Below are positions 25,450-36,470 of a stretch of 64,000 nucleotides of DNA, piece by piece. This stretch comes from Rubrivivax gelatinosus IL144 (GTDB lineage Bacteria > Pseudomonadota > Gammaproteobacteria > Burkholderiales > Burkholderiaceae_C), in contig NC_017075.1 in assembly GCF_000284255.1 (NCBI RefSeq), forward strand, positions 1,364,001 to 1,428,000. Direction: 5' to 3'. Both the position numbers and the translations under genes were made by a program. The notes beneath the pieces were generated by a model. That model did no database searches and was not told the origin of the DNA. It was given only the letters and a program-made list of their open reading frames with translations. Every line of letters starts with the position of its first letter. Position 1 is the first letter of the stretch.

Positions 25450-26010
25450 ATGAGCGACACCGTGCTGGCCCCGAGCGATCAGAACCTGATCTGGATCGAC
25501 CTCGAGATGACGGGCCTGTATCCCGCCACCGACCGCATCATCGAGATTGCCGTCGTCGTCACCGATCCGCAGCTCACGGTGCGCGTCGAAGGCCCGGTGT
25601 TCGCGGTGCACCAGAGCGACGCCACGCTCGACGCGATGGACGCCTGGAACAAGGGCACGCACGGCCGCAGCGGCCTGATCGACCGCGTCAAGGCCTCGAC
25701 CGTCGACGAAGCCCAGGCCGAGGCGCAGACGATCGAGTTCCTGCAGCGCTACGTGCCGCGCGGCAAGAGCCCGATGTGCGGCAACACGATCTGCCAGGAC
25801 CGGCGTTTCCTGGCGAACTACATGCCCAAGCTGGAAGCCTTCTTCCACTACCGCAACCTCGACGTCAGCACGCTGAAGGAGCTGGCGCGGCGCTGGAAGC
25901 CCGAGGTGCTCGACGGCTTCAAGAAGGCCCAGGCGCACACGGCGCTGGCCGACATCCACGAGTCGATCGACGAGCTGCTGCACTACCGCCAGCACTTGCT
26001 CGCCGTGTGA
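25450..26010 (+). CDS. orn: Oligoribonuclease
   Basis: A 186-residue DEDDh 3'-5' exonuclease that finishes RNA decay by degrading dinucleotides, including pGpG from c-di-GMP breakdown. [11 protein letters not shown] holds the first Asp and Glu, [16 protein letters not shown] the second acidic region, and [12 protein letters not shown] the catalytic His and last Asp. Divergent from the M48 protease gene, as in many proteobacteria. The GTG of the next gene overlaps its stop (GTGA). Confidence 0.97.
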   Translation: MSDTVLAPSDQNLIWIDLEMTGLYPATDRIIEIAVVVTDPQLTVRVEGPVFAVHQSDATLDAMDAWNKGTHGRSGLIDRVKASTVDEAQAEAQTIEFLQRYVPRGKSPMCGNTICQDRRFLANYMPKLEAFFHYRNLDVSTLKELARRWKPEVLDGFKKAQAHTALADIHESIDELLHYRQHLLAV

Positions 26011-26900
26011 ACGTCCCGCGCGCGGATTTCGAGCGCCGCATGCACCGCGTGCTGGCGCACGTGGACGCGCATCTGGCCGGCACGCTGGACCTGGCGACGC
26101 TGGCCGCGGTGGCGAACTTCTCGCCGTTCCACTTCCACCGCCTGTTCGCCGCCTGGACCGGCGAGACGCTGGCCGACTACGTGCGCCGGCGGCGTGTCGA
26201 GACCGCCGCGGTGCAGCTGCTGGCCCAGCCGCGGCTGTCGGTGCTGAACGCGGCGCTGGGCGTCGGCTTCGGCTCGGCCGAAGCCTTCACACGCGCCTTC
26301 CGCGCGCGCTTCGGCGCCGCGCCCACGGTCTGGCGCGCGGCCGAGCGCAAGCACGATCAGGTCGATCGCAAGATCGGTCAGGCCGCGGCGGCGGGGCCGG
26401 CCGACGATGGCGGCACGATGAACAAGCCGCCGCCCGCCGATGTCCGACTGCTCGACCTGCCCCCCGTGCGCATCGTCTACCTGCGCCACCGTGGCGCCTA
26501 CGGCGCGCCGCTGCAGCGCTTCTGGGCGCGCAGCGTCGCCCCCTGGCTCGTGCTGCACGGCCGCGAGGGCCGCATCACCTACGGCATCAGCCACGACGAC
26601 CCCGGCGTCACCCGCGCCGCGGCCTGCCGCTACGACGCCGGCGTGGCGCTGGCCGATGGCGAGACGCCAGGGCGCGACGAACTCGTCGCCCGCTTGCCTG
26701 GCGGGCGCTACGCCGGGCTGCGCTTCGACGGCCCGATCGAGCGCATCGGCGACGGCTGGACGCAGCTGCTGCGCGACTGGCTGCCCGGCACCGGGCTGCA
26801 GCTCGACGCCCGGCCATGTTTCGAGCGCTACCCGCCCGACGGCGGCTATGACGCCGGCCGGCTGCGCTGCGAGATCTGCGTCCCGGTGGCGCCGCTGTAG
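26007..26900 (+). CDS. AraC-family regulator with GyrI-like effector domain
   Basis: A 297-residue regulator. Residues about 8-105 hold two AraC helix-turn-helix motifs ([28 protein letters not shown] and [27 protein letters not shown]). The remainder is a GyrI-like small-molecule-binding domain ([13 protein letters not shown]...[11 protein letters not shown]). GTG at 26007 gives a 4-base overlap with orn; the ATG at 26040 is an alternative. Such one-component activators often control efflux or stress genes; the following hydrolase overlaps it and may be a target. Confidence 0.9.
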   Translation: MNVPRADFERRMHRVLAHVDAHLAGTLDLATLAAVANFSPFHFHRLFAAWTGETLADYVRRRRVETAAVQLLAQPRLSVLNAALGVGFGSAEAFTRAFRARFGAAPTVWRAAERKHDQVDRKIGQAAAAGPADDGGTMNKPPPADVRLLDLPPVRIVYLRHRGAYGAPLQRFWARSVAPWLVLHGREGRITYGISHDDPGVTRAAACRYDAGVALADGETPGRDELVARLPGGRYAGLRFDGPIERIGDGWTQLLRDWLPGTGLQLDARPCFERYPPDGGYDAGRLRCEICVPVAPL

Positions 26901-27939
26901 CGCCGCGCTGGCGCTCGTGCTGGCCACTGTCGGGGCGGCCGCGGCGCCGGTCGGCCTGGCCGCCGTGCGCTGGCAGGACCCGGCGCGCGCCGCCTGGGGC
27001 GTCGACGGCCCGCGCCCGGTGGCCGCGCTGCTCTGGTACCCGGCGGCCGACGGCGCCGCCGAGCAGGACTGGCAGGTTCCGCCCTTCGAGCCGCTGCCTG
27101 TGGCCGTCGGCGCCGCGCCGGCGCCGGGGCGCCGGCCGCTGGTGCTGCTGTCGCACGGCACCGGCGGCTCGGCCGCCAGCCTGGGCTGGCTGGCGCGCGA
27201 GCTGGCCGCCGCGGGTTACCTGGTCGCGGCGCTGAACCACCACGGCAACACCGCGGCCGAGCCCGAGGCGCGGCTGGAAGGTTTCGTCGCCTGGTGGGAG
27301 CGGCCGCTGGACCTGCGAGTGGCCATCGACCGGCTGCTGGCCGACCCCGATTGGGGGCCGCGCATCGACGCCGGCCGCATCGGCGTCGCGGGTTTTTCGC
27401 TGGGTGGGCTGACGGCGCTGGCGAGCGCCGGCGCGCAGCCGCGCTGGGCGGCCTGGAGCGCGGCCTGCGCCGCCGCGCCCGCGACCCCAGGCTGCGCGCT
27501 GCCGCCCGAAGCGGTGGCTCGCTGGACCTGGGCCGACGTCGACGCGCTGCGGCGCAGCGAAGGCTTCGCGCCGTCGCTCGCCCGTGCCGACGCCGAGCTG
27601 CACGACGCCCGCGTGCGCGCGGTTTTCGCCATCGCCCCGGCGATGGCGGCCGCGCTCGCGCACGCGCCGCTGGCAGTGCCGGTCGAGATCGTCGTCGGCG
27701 AGGCCGACGATCAGGTCGACCTCGCCGATCTGCGCGCCTGGGATCAGGTGCCGAGCGTCTCAGTCGAGCGGCTGCCCGGCGTCACCCACTACGCGTTCCT
27801 GATGGGCTGCGGCCTGCGCGGGCGCCTGTTCGCCGCCGCGATCTGCCGCGACCCGCCGGGAGTGGACCGCGCCCGCTTGCACGCCGACACCGCGGCGCGG
27901 GCGCGTCGCTTCTTCGACCGCGAGCTCGCGCCGCGATGA
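26848..27939 (+). CDS. Exported alpha/beta hydrolase (dienelactone hydrolase/PAF-acetylhydrolase-like)
   Basis: A 363-residue protein with an N-terminal Sec signal (Arg-rich n-region ending RWRR, then [17 protein letters not shown]). The fold elements are LVLLSHGTGGSAASLGWLARELA (oxyanion region), nucleophile elbow GVAGFSLGG, and a late THY for the catalytic His. The ATG at 26848 lies within the AraC gene, overlapping by 53 bases; no later start keeps the signal peptide. Its 3' end overlaps the convergent DUF2087 gene by 180 bases. Substrate unknown. Confidence 0.82.
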   Translation: MTPAGCAARSASRWRRCSAALALVLATVGAAAAPVGLAAVRWQDPARAAWGVDGPRPVAALLWYPAADGAAEQDWQVPPFEPLPVAVGAAPAPGRRPLVLLSHGTGGSAASLGWLARELAAAGYLVAALNHHGNTAAEPEARLEGFVAWWERPLDLRVAIDRLLADPDWGPRIDAGRIGVAGFSLGGLTALASAGAQPRWAAWSAACAAAPATPGCALPPEAVARWTWADVDALRRSEGFAPSLARADAELHDARVRAVFAIAPAMAAALAHAPLAVPVEIVVGEADDQVDLADLRAWDQVPSVSVERLPGVTHYAFLMGCGLRGRLFAAAICRDPPGVDRARLHADTAARARRFFDRELAPR

Positions 27940-28509
27940 CGGTCGCGTCGAGGGCCGCGGCCGGCTGGCGCGCCAGGCGGCCACCAGCGCCTGCGCCTCG
28001 GCGTCGGGGCGCGCCGGCAGCTTCCAGTACTCGCTGCAGTCGCTCTTGCGCGCCAGCAGGCGGTGGTTGACGAGTTCGCGGCGCAGCGTGACGTGGTCGC
28101 CGAAGGCGTTGGCCGCCATCAGGATCGTGTTGACCTCGCGCTCGGTGTAGCGGCGGCGGCCGTCGAACAGCGTCCACAGCACCCACATCGCCAGGCGCTG
28201 CACGCTGAACTTGTGCGGCCAGCGCACGAGGCGGCCGCGGCTGTCGAACTGCATCAGCGCCTTGCGCGCGTTGGCTGTCAGCGGCAGCACCGGGCGGTCT
28301 TCGGCGGCCAATGGCGCCAGGGGCAGCGGCCGCTCGGTGGCGGCGCGCAAGGACTGCACGTTGCGGTGGCCGGCGGCGCGCGCGATCAGGTTCAGCAGTT
28401 CGACGTGGCCGGGCGGTTCGGCCGCCGGGCGGGTCTTCAAGGCCTGGCCGAGCGAACGGGCGAAGGCGGACAGGTCGGGTGCCACGAGGGGCAGGGCTTC
28501 ACGGGACAT
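27760..28509 (-). CDS. DUF2087 domain protein with long C-terminal tail
   Basis: A 249-residue protein. The N-terminal part (residues 1-75) contains LNLIARAAGHRNVQSLRA, a helical motif seen in other small regulators. The DUF2087 domain follows (MQFDSRGRLVRWPHKFSVQRLAMWVLWTLF, then YTEREVNTILMAAN and DHVTLRRELVNHRLLARKSDCSEYWKL). DUF2087 proteins are putative transcription regulators. The last 75 or so residues are Arg/Ala-rich and antisense to the hydrolase, so the natural stop may have been lost. Start MSREALP fits the conserved region. Confidence 0.75.
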   Translation of the reverse strand: MSREALPLVAPDLSAFARSLGQALKTRPAAEPPGHVELLNLIARAAGHRNVQSLRAATERPLPLAPLAAEDRPVLPLTANARKALMQFDSRGRLVRWPHKFSVQRLAMWVLWTLFDGRRRYTEREVNTILMAANAFGDHVTLRRELVNHRLLARKSDCSEYWKLPARPDAEAQALVAAWRASRPRPSTRPSSRRELAVEEATRPRRGVGVQAGAVHSRRVAADRGGEQAPAQAAAHQERVVGDAGQPLD

Positions 28510-28721
28510 CAAGGCTCCTCGCGAGCGTGGCGCCATCCCCGAGGACGGGGTGCCGGGGGTCGCCGACTTGCCGGGCGGGCGCAGCTCGCGTGATGAAGCT
28601 GTCCTCGTCAGACGGTGATAAGAGGCAGGTTTAGCTCGCGGTAGAGGCCGCGCGGCGACGCCTGGGTGATCTGCCGACCACCGCGCAGTGTAGCGCCGTC
28701 CCGCGGAAGCCGGAAATCCTC

Positions 28722-28921
28722 TACAATGCGGGCTCACGGCGTCCGTTTGTGACGCCGTTCGTTCATCCCCTCTGACCTTTCGTCGAGCCGCGCCCTGCGG
28801 CCGCATCTCTCGGGTCGGCGGCGATGCCGTCGCCCCCTTGTTGGATGCGACTTCACCCCTGGATGGTGAACCCCCTGGCCGCTGGCCCGGGGCGGCCGTC
28901 CTGTCTCTCGAAAGACGACGA
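28722..28921 (+). promoter_or_regulatory. rhlE promoter and long 5' leader
   Basis: A TACAAT -10 (28722-28727) puts the transcript start near 28734. The leader is then about 190 bases and begins with a 7-base-pair hairpin (28737-28743 with 28751-28757). Long structured leaders are common on RNA helicase genes that respond to cold. The rest of the gap (28510-28721) shows no gene; it presumably holds the DUF2087 promoter. Confidence 0.45.
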
Positions 28922-30493
<1,572 letters not shown>

Positions 30494-30510
30494 GCGTCCT
30501 GCTCCCATGA

Positions 30511-30538
30511 AAAAGGGCCGGCATCCGCCGGCCCTTTT
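30511..30538. terminator. Bidirectional terminator between rhlE and the FKBP gene
   Basis: A 12-base-pair stem (aaaagggccggc with gccggccctttt), 4-base loop and T6 tract; the A-run on the left serves the convergent FKBP gene. Confidence 0.93.
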
Positions 30539-30560
30539 TTGTTGGGCGTGCGCCGAAGGC

Positions 30561-30902
30561 TCAAACGCCCAGCAGCTCGACCTCGAACACGAGGGTCGCG
30601 TTCGGCGGGATCACGCCGCCGGCGCCGCGCGCGCCGTAGCCCATCTCGGGCGGGATCGTCAGCACGCGCGTGCCGCCGACCTTCATGCCGGCCACGCCTT
30701 CGTCCCAGCCGCGGATCACGTGGCCGCGGCCCAGCGCGAAGGAGAAGGGCTCGCCGCGGTCCTTGCTGGAGTCGAACTTGCGGCCGCGGCCGTCGGCGGC
30801 CGCCGGGTCGTGCAGCCAGCCGGTGTAGTGCACCTTGACGTGCTGGCCGGCGCTGGCTTCGGCGCCGGTGCCGGCGACGGTGTCCTCGATCTTCAGGCTC
30901 AT
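30561..30902 (-). CDS. FKBP-type peptidyl-prolyl cis-trans isomerase
   Basis: A 113-residue single-domain FKBP catalysing proline isomerisation in protein folding. [47 protein letters not shown] and [31 protein letters not shown] cover the whole binding pocket. No signal peptide, so cytosolic. The ATG overlaps the gluQ stop (ATGA). A short insert (PAAADGRGR) lies in the first loop. Confidence 0.96.
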   Translation of the reverse strand: MSLKIEDTVAGTGAEASAGQHVKVHYTGWLHDPAAADGRGRKFDSSKDRGEPFSFALGRGHVIRGWDEGVAGMKVGGTRVLTIPPEMGYGARGAGGVIPPNATLVFEVELLGV

Positions 30903-31792
30903 GGTCTCTTCCTCAGTCGTTCGTCGAAGGCCGCGATGATGCCAGCCCAGGCGGGCACCGCGGCGGCCAGCCAGTCGTGCACGTCCTCGGCGGCCAGCGG
31001 CGGCAGGCCGAGCACGGCGCCGGCGGCGCGCAGCGCGGCCAGCGGGTCGGCCAGGTCCAGCGCCTGGGCGCCGTTCTGCTTGGACAGCTTGTGGCCGTCG
31101 TCGCCCAGCACCAGCGGCGTGTGCAGATAACGCGGCCGCGGCAGGCCCAGCGCGTGCTGCAGCAGGATCTGGCGCGGCGTGTTGTCGGCCAGGTCCTCGC
31201 CGCGCACGACGTCGGTGATGCCTTGCGCGGCGTCGTCGACGACGACCGCGAGCTGGTAGGCCCAGAGGCCGTCGGCGCGTTTGAGCACGAAGTCGCCGAC
31301 CTCGGCGCCGACGTCCTGCACCGCTTCACCCAGGCGTCGGTCGACCCAGCGCACGCGGCCGTCGGCGCGCAGCCGCCAGGCGCGGGCCGGCCGGCCGTGC
31401 AGGCCGCCGCGGCAGGTGCCGGGGTAGACGCGCTCGGCAAAACGTTCGTGCACGACGCCGCGCGCGGCCAGCGCCTTGTCGATGTCGCGCCGCGTGCAGG
31501 CGCAGGGGTAGGCGCGGCCGGCGGCGACCAGCTGCTGCAGCGCGTCGGCATAGGCCGGGCCGCGCTCGGACTGGCGCCAGGGCGGCTCGTCGGCCACCAG
31601 GCCGCAGGCGGCGAGCTGCTGCAGGATCAGCCGCTCGGCGCCGGGCACGCAGCGCGGCGTGTCGACGTCCTCGATGCGCAGCAGCCAGACACCGCCGTGG
31701 GCACGCGCATCCAGCCAGCTGGCGAGCGCGGCGACCAGCGAGCCCGCGTGCAGCGGGCCCGTCGGCGACGGGGCGAATCGGCCGCGGTACAC
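30899..31792 (-). CDS. gluQ: Glutamyl-Q tRNA(Asp) synthetase
   Basis: A 297-residue truncated GluRS homologue that attaches glutamate to queuosine at position 34 of tRNA(Asp). [25 protein letters not shown] holds the HIGH-like motif, the zinc cysteines are in YPCACTRRD and YPGTCRGG, and KLSKQNGAQ is the KMSKS-like loop. The anticodon-binding domain of true GluRS is absent, as expected. Start is GTG (VYRGRF), 4 bases after the LysR stop; longer open sequence upstream is shadow. Confidence 0.94.
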   Translation of the reverse strand: MYRGRFAPSPTGPLHAGSLVAALASWLDARAHGGVWLLRIEDVDTPRCVPGAERLILQQLAACGLVADEPPWRQSERGPAYADALQQLVAAGRAYPCACTRRDIDKALAARGVVHERFAERVYPGTCRGGLHGRPARAWRLRADGRVRWVDRRLGEAVQDVGAEVGDFVLKRADGLWAYQLAVVVDDAAQGITDVVRGEDLADNTPRQILLQHALGLPRPRYLHTPLVLGDDGHKLSKQNGAQALDLADPLAALRAAGAVLGLPPLAAEDVHDWLAAAVPAWAGIIAAFDERLRKRP

Positions 31793-31796
31793 GGCC

Positions 31797-32777
31797 TCAG
31801 TCCAGAGGACCGGCGTGGCGTTCCAGGAGCGCGCGGCGCGTCGTCGGGCTTTCCAGCTGGCCCAGCCACCACTGCAGCGCGCGGCCCAGGCCGAGCGCGC
31901 CGCGTTCGGCGCGCCAGGCGTAGTGCAGGCGCGCGGTGTGGCCGCCGCGCTGGGTCTGGCGCGCAACGAGGTGGCCGGCTTCGAGGTGGGCGCGGGCCAT
32001 CGGCTCGGGCACGAAGCCGCAGCCCAGGCCACGCAGCAGCGCGTCGAGCTTGGTGCGCATCGTCGACACCGTCAGCACGTCCTGGCCGGGCAGCAGGTTG
32101 ACGGTGACCGGCGCCATGCGCTGCGCGGTGTCGGCCACCGCGACGGCACGCTGATGCACGAGTTCGGCGTCGCTCAGCGGCTCCTCGCCGCGTGCCAGCG
32201 GGTGGTGCGGCGCGACGACGAAGACGAACTCCACCTCGCCCAGCGGCCGGATCTCGATGCCGCCCGGGTTGGCGTGGTCGCCGGCGATGCCGATCGCCAG
32301 GTCGACCTGGCCCGAGACCAGCGCCTCCCAGGTGCCGGCCAGCACGTCGTGGCGCAGCCGCAGCCGCGTCGCCGGGCCGCCGCGCGTGTTCTCGGGGCAG
32401 CCGTCGCGCACCTCGCAGAAGGCCTGCACGAGCTCGAACACCGTCGTCATCGACAGGATGTCCTCGACGCTGATCGCCAGCGTCGTCTCCCAGCCGCTGG
32501 CGACGCGGCGCACGCGGTTGGCGACGGCGTCGATCTCCTGCAGCAGCCGGCGGCCTTCGTGCAGCAGCTCGGTGCCGGCGGCGGTGAGCTGCGCCTGGCG
32601 CGAGCTGCGGTCGAACAGCAGCACGTCCAGCGAGTCCTCCAACTGGCGCACGCTGTAGGTCAGTGCCGACGGCACCTTGCCCAGCTCGCGCGCCGCGGCG
32701 GCGAAGCTGCCGGTGCGCGCGATCGTGTCCATCATCTGCAGCGCCTCGGGGGTCAGCGCCTGACGTCGTTCTGCCAT
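31797..32777 (-). CDS. LysR-family transcription regulator
   Basis: A 326-residue regulator with an N-terminal winged helix-turn-helix ([50 protein letters not shown]) and a periplasmic-binding-type effector domain. The residues [12 protein letters not shown] resemble the YhaJ subgroup, whose genes often diverge from a pirin gene, as here. TAAGAT lies 6 bases before the ATG and there is no Shine-Dalgarno, so its mRNA may be leaderless. Confidence 0.93.
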   Translation of the reverse strand: MAERRQALTPEALQMMDTIARTGSFAAAARELGKVPSALTYSVRQLEDSLDVLLFDRSSRQAQLTAAGTELLHEGRRLLQEIDAVANRVRRVASGWETTLAISVEDILSMTTVFELVQAFCEVRDGCPENTRGGPATRLRLRHDVLAGTWEALVSGQVDLAIGIAGDHANPGGIEIRPLGEVEFVFVVAPHHPLARGEEPLSDAELVHQRAVAVADTAQRMAPVTVNLLPGQDVLTVSTMRTKLDALLRGLGCGFVPEPMARAHLEAGHLVARQTQRGGHTARLHYAWRAERGALGLGRALQWWLGQLESPTTRRALLERHAGPLD

Positions 32778-32783
32778 GGCTTC

Positions 32784-32845
32784 ATCTTATTTGAACGGGA
32801 CCTTCAAGCGCTGCCGCCCCGCCCCCGGGAGCCGGTGCCTACAGT
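32784..32845. promoter_or_regulatory. Divergent LysR-pirin promoter region
   Basis: Minus: TAAGAT (32784-32789). Plus: TACAGT (32840-32845). The 75-base intergenic region must also hold the LysR-type operator; no clear T-N11-A dyad is picked out. Confidence 0.4.
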
Positions 32846-32852
32846 GCATCCC

Positions 32853-33554
32853 ATGATCACGCACCGCAAATCCTCCGACCGCGGCCACGCGGACCACGGC
32901 TGGCTCAAAAGCTGGCACAGCTTCTCCTTCGCCGACTACTACGACCCGGCGCACATGGGCGTGGGCAACCTGCGCGTCATCAACGACGACCGGGTGGCCC
33001 CGGGCACCGGCTTCGGCACCCACGGCCATCGCGACATGGAGATCGTCAGCTACGTGCTCGAAGGCGAGCTGGCGCACCGCGACAGCCTGGGCAGCGAAGG
33101 CGGCGTCATCCGCCCCGGCGAGGTGCAGCGCATGAGCGCCGGCACCGGCGTGCGCCACAGCGAATACAACCACGCCGAGAGCACGACGCACTTCCTGCAG
33201 ATCTGGCTGCTGCCTCGCGCCACCGGCATCACCCCGGGCTACGAGCACAAACGCTTCGACGACGCCGACAAACGCGGCCGGCTGCGCCTGGTGGCCTCGG
33301 AAGACGGTCGCGAGGGCTCGGTGACGGTGCATGCCGACGCGGCGATCCGCGCCGGGCTGTTCGACGGCGACGAACGTGCCGAGCTCGAGCTCGACGCGAA
33401 GCGCCTGACCTACGTGCACCTGGCGCGCGGCACGCTGCGCGCCAACGGCGTCGTGCTGGCCGCCGGCGACGCGCTGACGCTGGACGGCGAGACACGCCTG
33501 GTGCTCGACGCCGGCAGCGGCGCCGAAGTCCTGGTCTTCGACCTGGCGCGCTGA
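32853..33554 (+). CDS. Pirin family protein (YhaK-like)
   Basis: A 233-residue two-cupin protein. The pirin signature GFGTHGHRDMEIVSYVLEGELAHRDSLG carries the metal-binding His and Glu residues, and GEVQRMSAGTGVRHSEYN closes the N-terminal domain. Some pirins are quercetinases and others redox sensors; YhaK-type proteins lack known activity. Divergent from a LysR gene that probably controls it. Confidence 0.95.
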   Translation: MITHRKSSDRGHADHGWLKSWHSFSFADYYDPAHMGVGNLRVINDDRVAPGTGFGTHGHRDMEIVSYVLEGELAHRDSLGSEGGVIRPGEVQRMSAGTGVRHSEYNHAESTTHFLQIWLLPRATGITPGYEHKRFDDADKRGRLRLVASEDGREGSVTVHADAAIRAGLFDGDERAELELDAKRLTYVHLARGTLRANGVVLAAGDALTLDGETRLVLDAGSGAEVLVFDLAR

Positions 33555-33602
33555 TCGGGTGCCGCGGCGTTCGTCGCCGCGGCCCGGTACAGTCGGCCGC
33601 CG

Positions 33603-34331
33603 ATGGATGTCCTGAGCAAGCTGCTGCGCGAGATGCCGCCCGCCGACTGGGCGGCGCTCGCCTTCTACTTCGTCGGCTGGGTCGGCTACGCCGTGTTCGC
33701 GCGCCGCCGTGCGCGCCGCCGGCCCTCGGTGCTGGGCGCGACGAACCGCGAACGCGCGCGCTGGATGACGCAGATGGCGCGGCGCGACAACCGCATCGTC
33801 GACGCCGGCGTCGTGCAGGCGCTGAGTTCCAGCCCCTCGTTCTTCGCCTCGACGACGATCCTGATCATCGGCGGCCTGTTCGCCGTGCTGTCCAGCGCCG
33901 AGCGCGTCAGCGACCTGGTGCACGAGATCCCGTTCGCGACCCACAGCACGGTGCTGATCTTCGACCTGAAGATCCTGCTGCTGCTGGGCACCTTCATCTA
34001 TGCCTTCTTCCGCTGCACCTGGAGCCTGCGCCAGTACGGCTTCGGCGCGATCCTGGTCGGCGCCGCGCCGCTGCCCGACCAGTTCGCCGACGACGGCGAG
34101 CGAGAGGCCTACGCGCTGCGCGCCGGCCGCGTGATGGGGCTGGCCGCCGAATCGTTCAACGACGGTCTGCGCGCCTACTACATGAGCTTCGCCGCCTGCG
34201 CCTGGTTCCTGTCGCCGTGGGCGCTGATCGTCGGCATGGTCGCGGTCGTGACCATCCTGTTCCGGCGCGAGTTCAAGTCCGAGGTGCTGGCCGAGCTCAA
34301 CAAGCCGCCGATGGGGCACCCGACGAACTGA
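33603..34331 (+). CDS. DUF599 membrane protein
   Basis: A 242-residue inner-membrane protein with four main hydrophobic segments (ALAFYFVGWVGYAVFA, TTILIIGGLFAVL, LKILLLLGTFIYAFF, ALIVGMVAVVTILF). The family motif WMTQMARRDNRIVDAGVVQAL and ESFNDGLRAYYMSFA are typical of DUF599, function unknown. TACAGT ends 9 bases before the ATG, with no Shine-Dalgarno. Overlaps convergent argE by 35 bases. Confidence 0.88.
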   Translation: MDVLSKLLREMPPADWAALAFYFVGWVGYAVFARRRARRRPSVLGATNRERARWMTQMARRDNRIVDAGVVQALSSSPSFFASTTILIIGGLFAVLSSAERVSDLVHEIPFATHSTVLIFDLKILLLLGTFIYAFFRCTWSLRQYGFGAILVGAAPLPDQFADDGEREAYALRAGRVMGLAAESFNDGLRAYYMSFAACAWFLSPWALIVGMVAVVTILFRREFKSEVLAELNKPPMGHPTN

Positions 34332-35478
34332 GGCCGTCGAGGAAGGCCTCGCAGCGCGCCAGCTGCTCCAGCGTCACGTACTCGTCGGCCTGGTGCGCCT
34401 GGGCGATCGAGCCCGGGCCGCAGACCACGGTCGAGATCCCGGCGCGCTGGAAGAGGCCGGCTTCGGTGCCGAAGGCGACCAGCGTCGTGCGCTCGTGGCC
34501 GGCCAGGCGGCGCGCCAGCCGCACCGCGGGTTCGTCGGCGGCTGCGCTGAAGGCCGGGATGGCGCAGATCGGCTCGAAGGCGAAGCCGGTCGCCGGGGCG
34601 ATGGCCTGCATCGCCGGCTCCAGCGCCGCGGCCGCGGCGCGCACCCGGGCCTGCATCGCCGCGGCGTCCTGGCCGGGCAGCTCGCGGAACTCGTAATGGA
34701 AGCGGCAGTCCTCGGCGACGATGTTGTCGGCGATGCCGCCGGCGATCAGGCCGACCGAGGCCGTGGCGTGCGGCACGTCGAAACCGTCGTGGAACGGGCC
34801 TTCGCGCCGCCAGGTCTCGCCGAGATCGGCGACCGCGGCGACGACGCGCGCCGCGGCTTCCACCGCGTTGACCGCCTTCGGCGCCAGCGACGAATGCGCG
34901 GCGCGGCCTTTCACGCAGCAGCGCCAGCGGTGCACGCCTTTGTGCGCCAGCGCCGGCACCATCTCGGTCGGCTCGCCGACGATGCAGGCGGCCGGCGCGA
35001 TGCCGGCTTCACGCAGGTCGGCGATCAGGTGGCGCACGCCGAAACAGCCGACCTCCTCGTCGTAGCTGAAGGCGTAGTGCAGCGGCTGCGGCAGGTCGGC
35101 TTCGAGCCAGGCCCGGGTGCGCGCGACGACGAGGCCGATGAAGCTCTTCATGTCGGCGCTGCCGCGGCCCCAGAGGCGGCCGTCGTGCACGCGGGCCGAC
35201 AGCGGTTCGTCGTGCCAGTCCTGGCCGTCCCAGGGCACGGTGTCGGTGTGGCCTGACAGCACGATGCCGCCCGGGCGCGGCGCGCCGATCGTCGCGAACA
35301 GATTGGCCTTGCGGCCGGTTTCGTCGTGCGTCAGGCGGATCGGCACGCCCAGCGTGCGCAGATGGTCGGCGAGGGTCTCGATCAGCGCCAGGTTGGAGCG
35401 CTCGCTGACGGTGTCCAGGCGCACCAGGCGCCTGGCCCAGGTCAGGCCTTCTTCGGAGGGAACGGCATGGGAGGGCAT
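34297..35478 (-). CDS. argE: Acetylornithine deacetylase
   Basis: A 393-residue M20-family zinc hydrolase that removes acetate from N-acetylornithine, giving ornithine. LSGHTDTVPWDGQ and GRGSADMKSFIG carry the first metal ligands, YDEEVGCFGVRHL the catalytic Glu pair, and FGTEAGLFQRAGI the final ligand region. Its presence together with argD and argF implies the linear deacetylase route, unless an argJ exists elsewhere. TAAAGT lies 6 bases before the ATG. Confidence 0.94.
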   Translation of the reverse strand: MPSHAVPSEEGLTWARRLVRLDTVSERSNLALIETLADHLRTLGVPIRLTHDETGRKANLFATIGAPRPGGIVLSGHTDTVPWDGQDWHDEPLSARVHDGRLWGRGSADMKSFIGLVVARTRAWLEADLPQPLHYAFSYDEEVGCFGVRHLIADLREAGIAPAACIVGEPTEMVPALAHKGVHRWRCCVKGRAAHSSLAPKAVNAVEAAARVVAAVADLGETWRREGPFHDGFDVPHATASVGLIAGGIADNIVAEDCRFHYEFRELPGQDAAAMQARVRAAAAALEPAMQAIAPATGFAFEPICAIPAFSAAADEPAVRLARRLAGHERTTLVAFGTEAGLFQRAGISTVVCGPGSIAQAHQADEYVTLEQLARCEAFLDGLSSSGAPSAAC

Positions 35479-35534
35479 CGGGCCACTTTACCCGCGCGCC
35501 GGCGCCGGGCGCCCGGCATGGCTAGCATGAGCTC

Positions 35535-36470
35535 ATGCAGATTCCGACCCGAGACGAGATCGCCGCCGCTGCGGCCCGCATCGCACCGGACGTGCGTCGC
35601 ACGCCGCTGTGGCGCCTGCCCGGCGCCGCGCTGGGCCTGGACTGCGCCGAGGTCTGGCTGAAGCTCGAGCAGCTGCAGCTGTCGGGCAGCTTCAAGGCGC
35701 GCGGCATGTTCAACCGGCTGCGCTCGCTGCCGGTGCCCGAGGCCGGCGCGATCGTCGCGTCGGGCGGAAACGCCGGCATCGCGGTGGCCGCCGCGGCGCG
35801 TGCGCTGGGCGTGCCCTGCGAGGTCTTCGTGCCGGAGGTGAGCAGCGCCGCCAAGCGCGCCGCGCTGGCGGCGCTGGGCGCCCGTGTCGTCGTGCACGGC
35901 GCGGCCTACGCCGACGCCTACGCTGCCAGCGTCGAGCGCCAGCGCGAGACCGGCGCGCTGGCGATGCACGCCTACGACCAGCCCGAGGTCGTCGCCGGTG
36001 CCGGCACGCTGGCCGCGGAGATCGAAGCCGAGGCCGGCGTGCCCGACCGGCTGCTGGTCTCGGTCGGCGGCGGCGGGCTGGTGGCCGGCATCGCCGCCTG
36101 GTTCGAGGGCCGCACGCGCATCGAGGCGCTGGAGCCGGCGCGTGCGCCGACACTGCACGCGGCGCTGGCCGCCGGCGAGCCGGTCGACGTCGAGGTCGGC
36201 GGCGTCGCCGCCGATTCGCTGGGCGCGCGCCGCCTCGGCACGATCGCCTGGCAGGTCGCGTTGCGCCATCCGCTGGTGTCGACGCTGCTCGACGACGAGG
36301 CCATCCGCGCCGCCCAGCTTCGCCTGTGGCGCGAGCTGCGGCTGGCGGTCGAGCCGGCGGCGGCGCTGCCGCTGGCGGCACTCTGGTCGGGCGCGTTGAA
36401 GCCGGCCGCGCACGAGCGCGTCGCGGTCGTCGTCTGCGGCGCCAACCTCGACCCGGCGACGCTCGCCTGA
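35535..36470 (+). CDS. Threonine/serine dehydratase-like PLP enzyme
   Basis: A 311-residue fold-type II PLP enzyme. LQLSGSFKARGMFNRL carries the Schiff-base Lys, ASGGNAGIAVAAAARALG binds the cofactor phosphate side and VSVGGGGLVAGIAAW is the Gly loop. There is no C-terminal regulatory ACT domain, so it is the catabolic or broad-specificity type. It shares the promoter region with argE; TAGCAT ends 6 bases before the ATG. The stop abuts the next convergent gene with no gap. Confidence 0.9.
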   Translation: MQIPTRDEIAAAAARIAPDVRRTPLWRLPGAALGLDCAEVWLKLEQLQLSGSFKARGMFNRLRSLPVPEAGAIVASGGNAGIAVAAAARALGVPCEVFVPEVSSAAKRAALAALGARVVVHGAAYADAYAASVERQRETGALAMHAYDQPEVVAGAGTLAAEIEAEAGVPDRLLVSVGGGGLVAGIAAWFEGRTRIEALEPARAPTLHAALAAGEPVDVEVGGVAADSLGARRLGTIAWQVALRHPLVSTLLDDEAIRAAQLRLWRELRLAVEPAAALPLAALWSGALKPAAHERVAVVVCGANLDPATLA

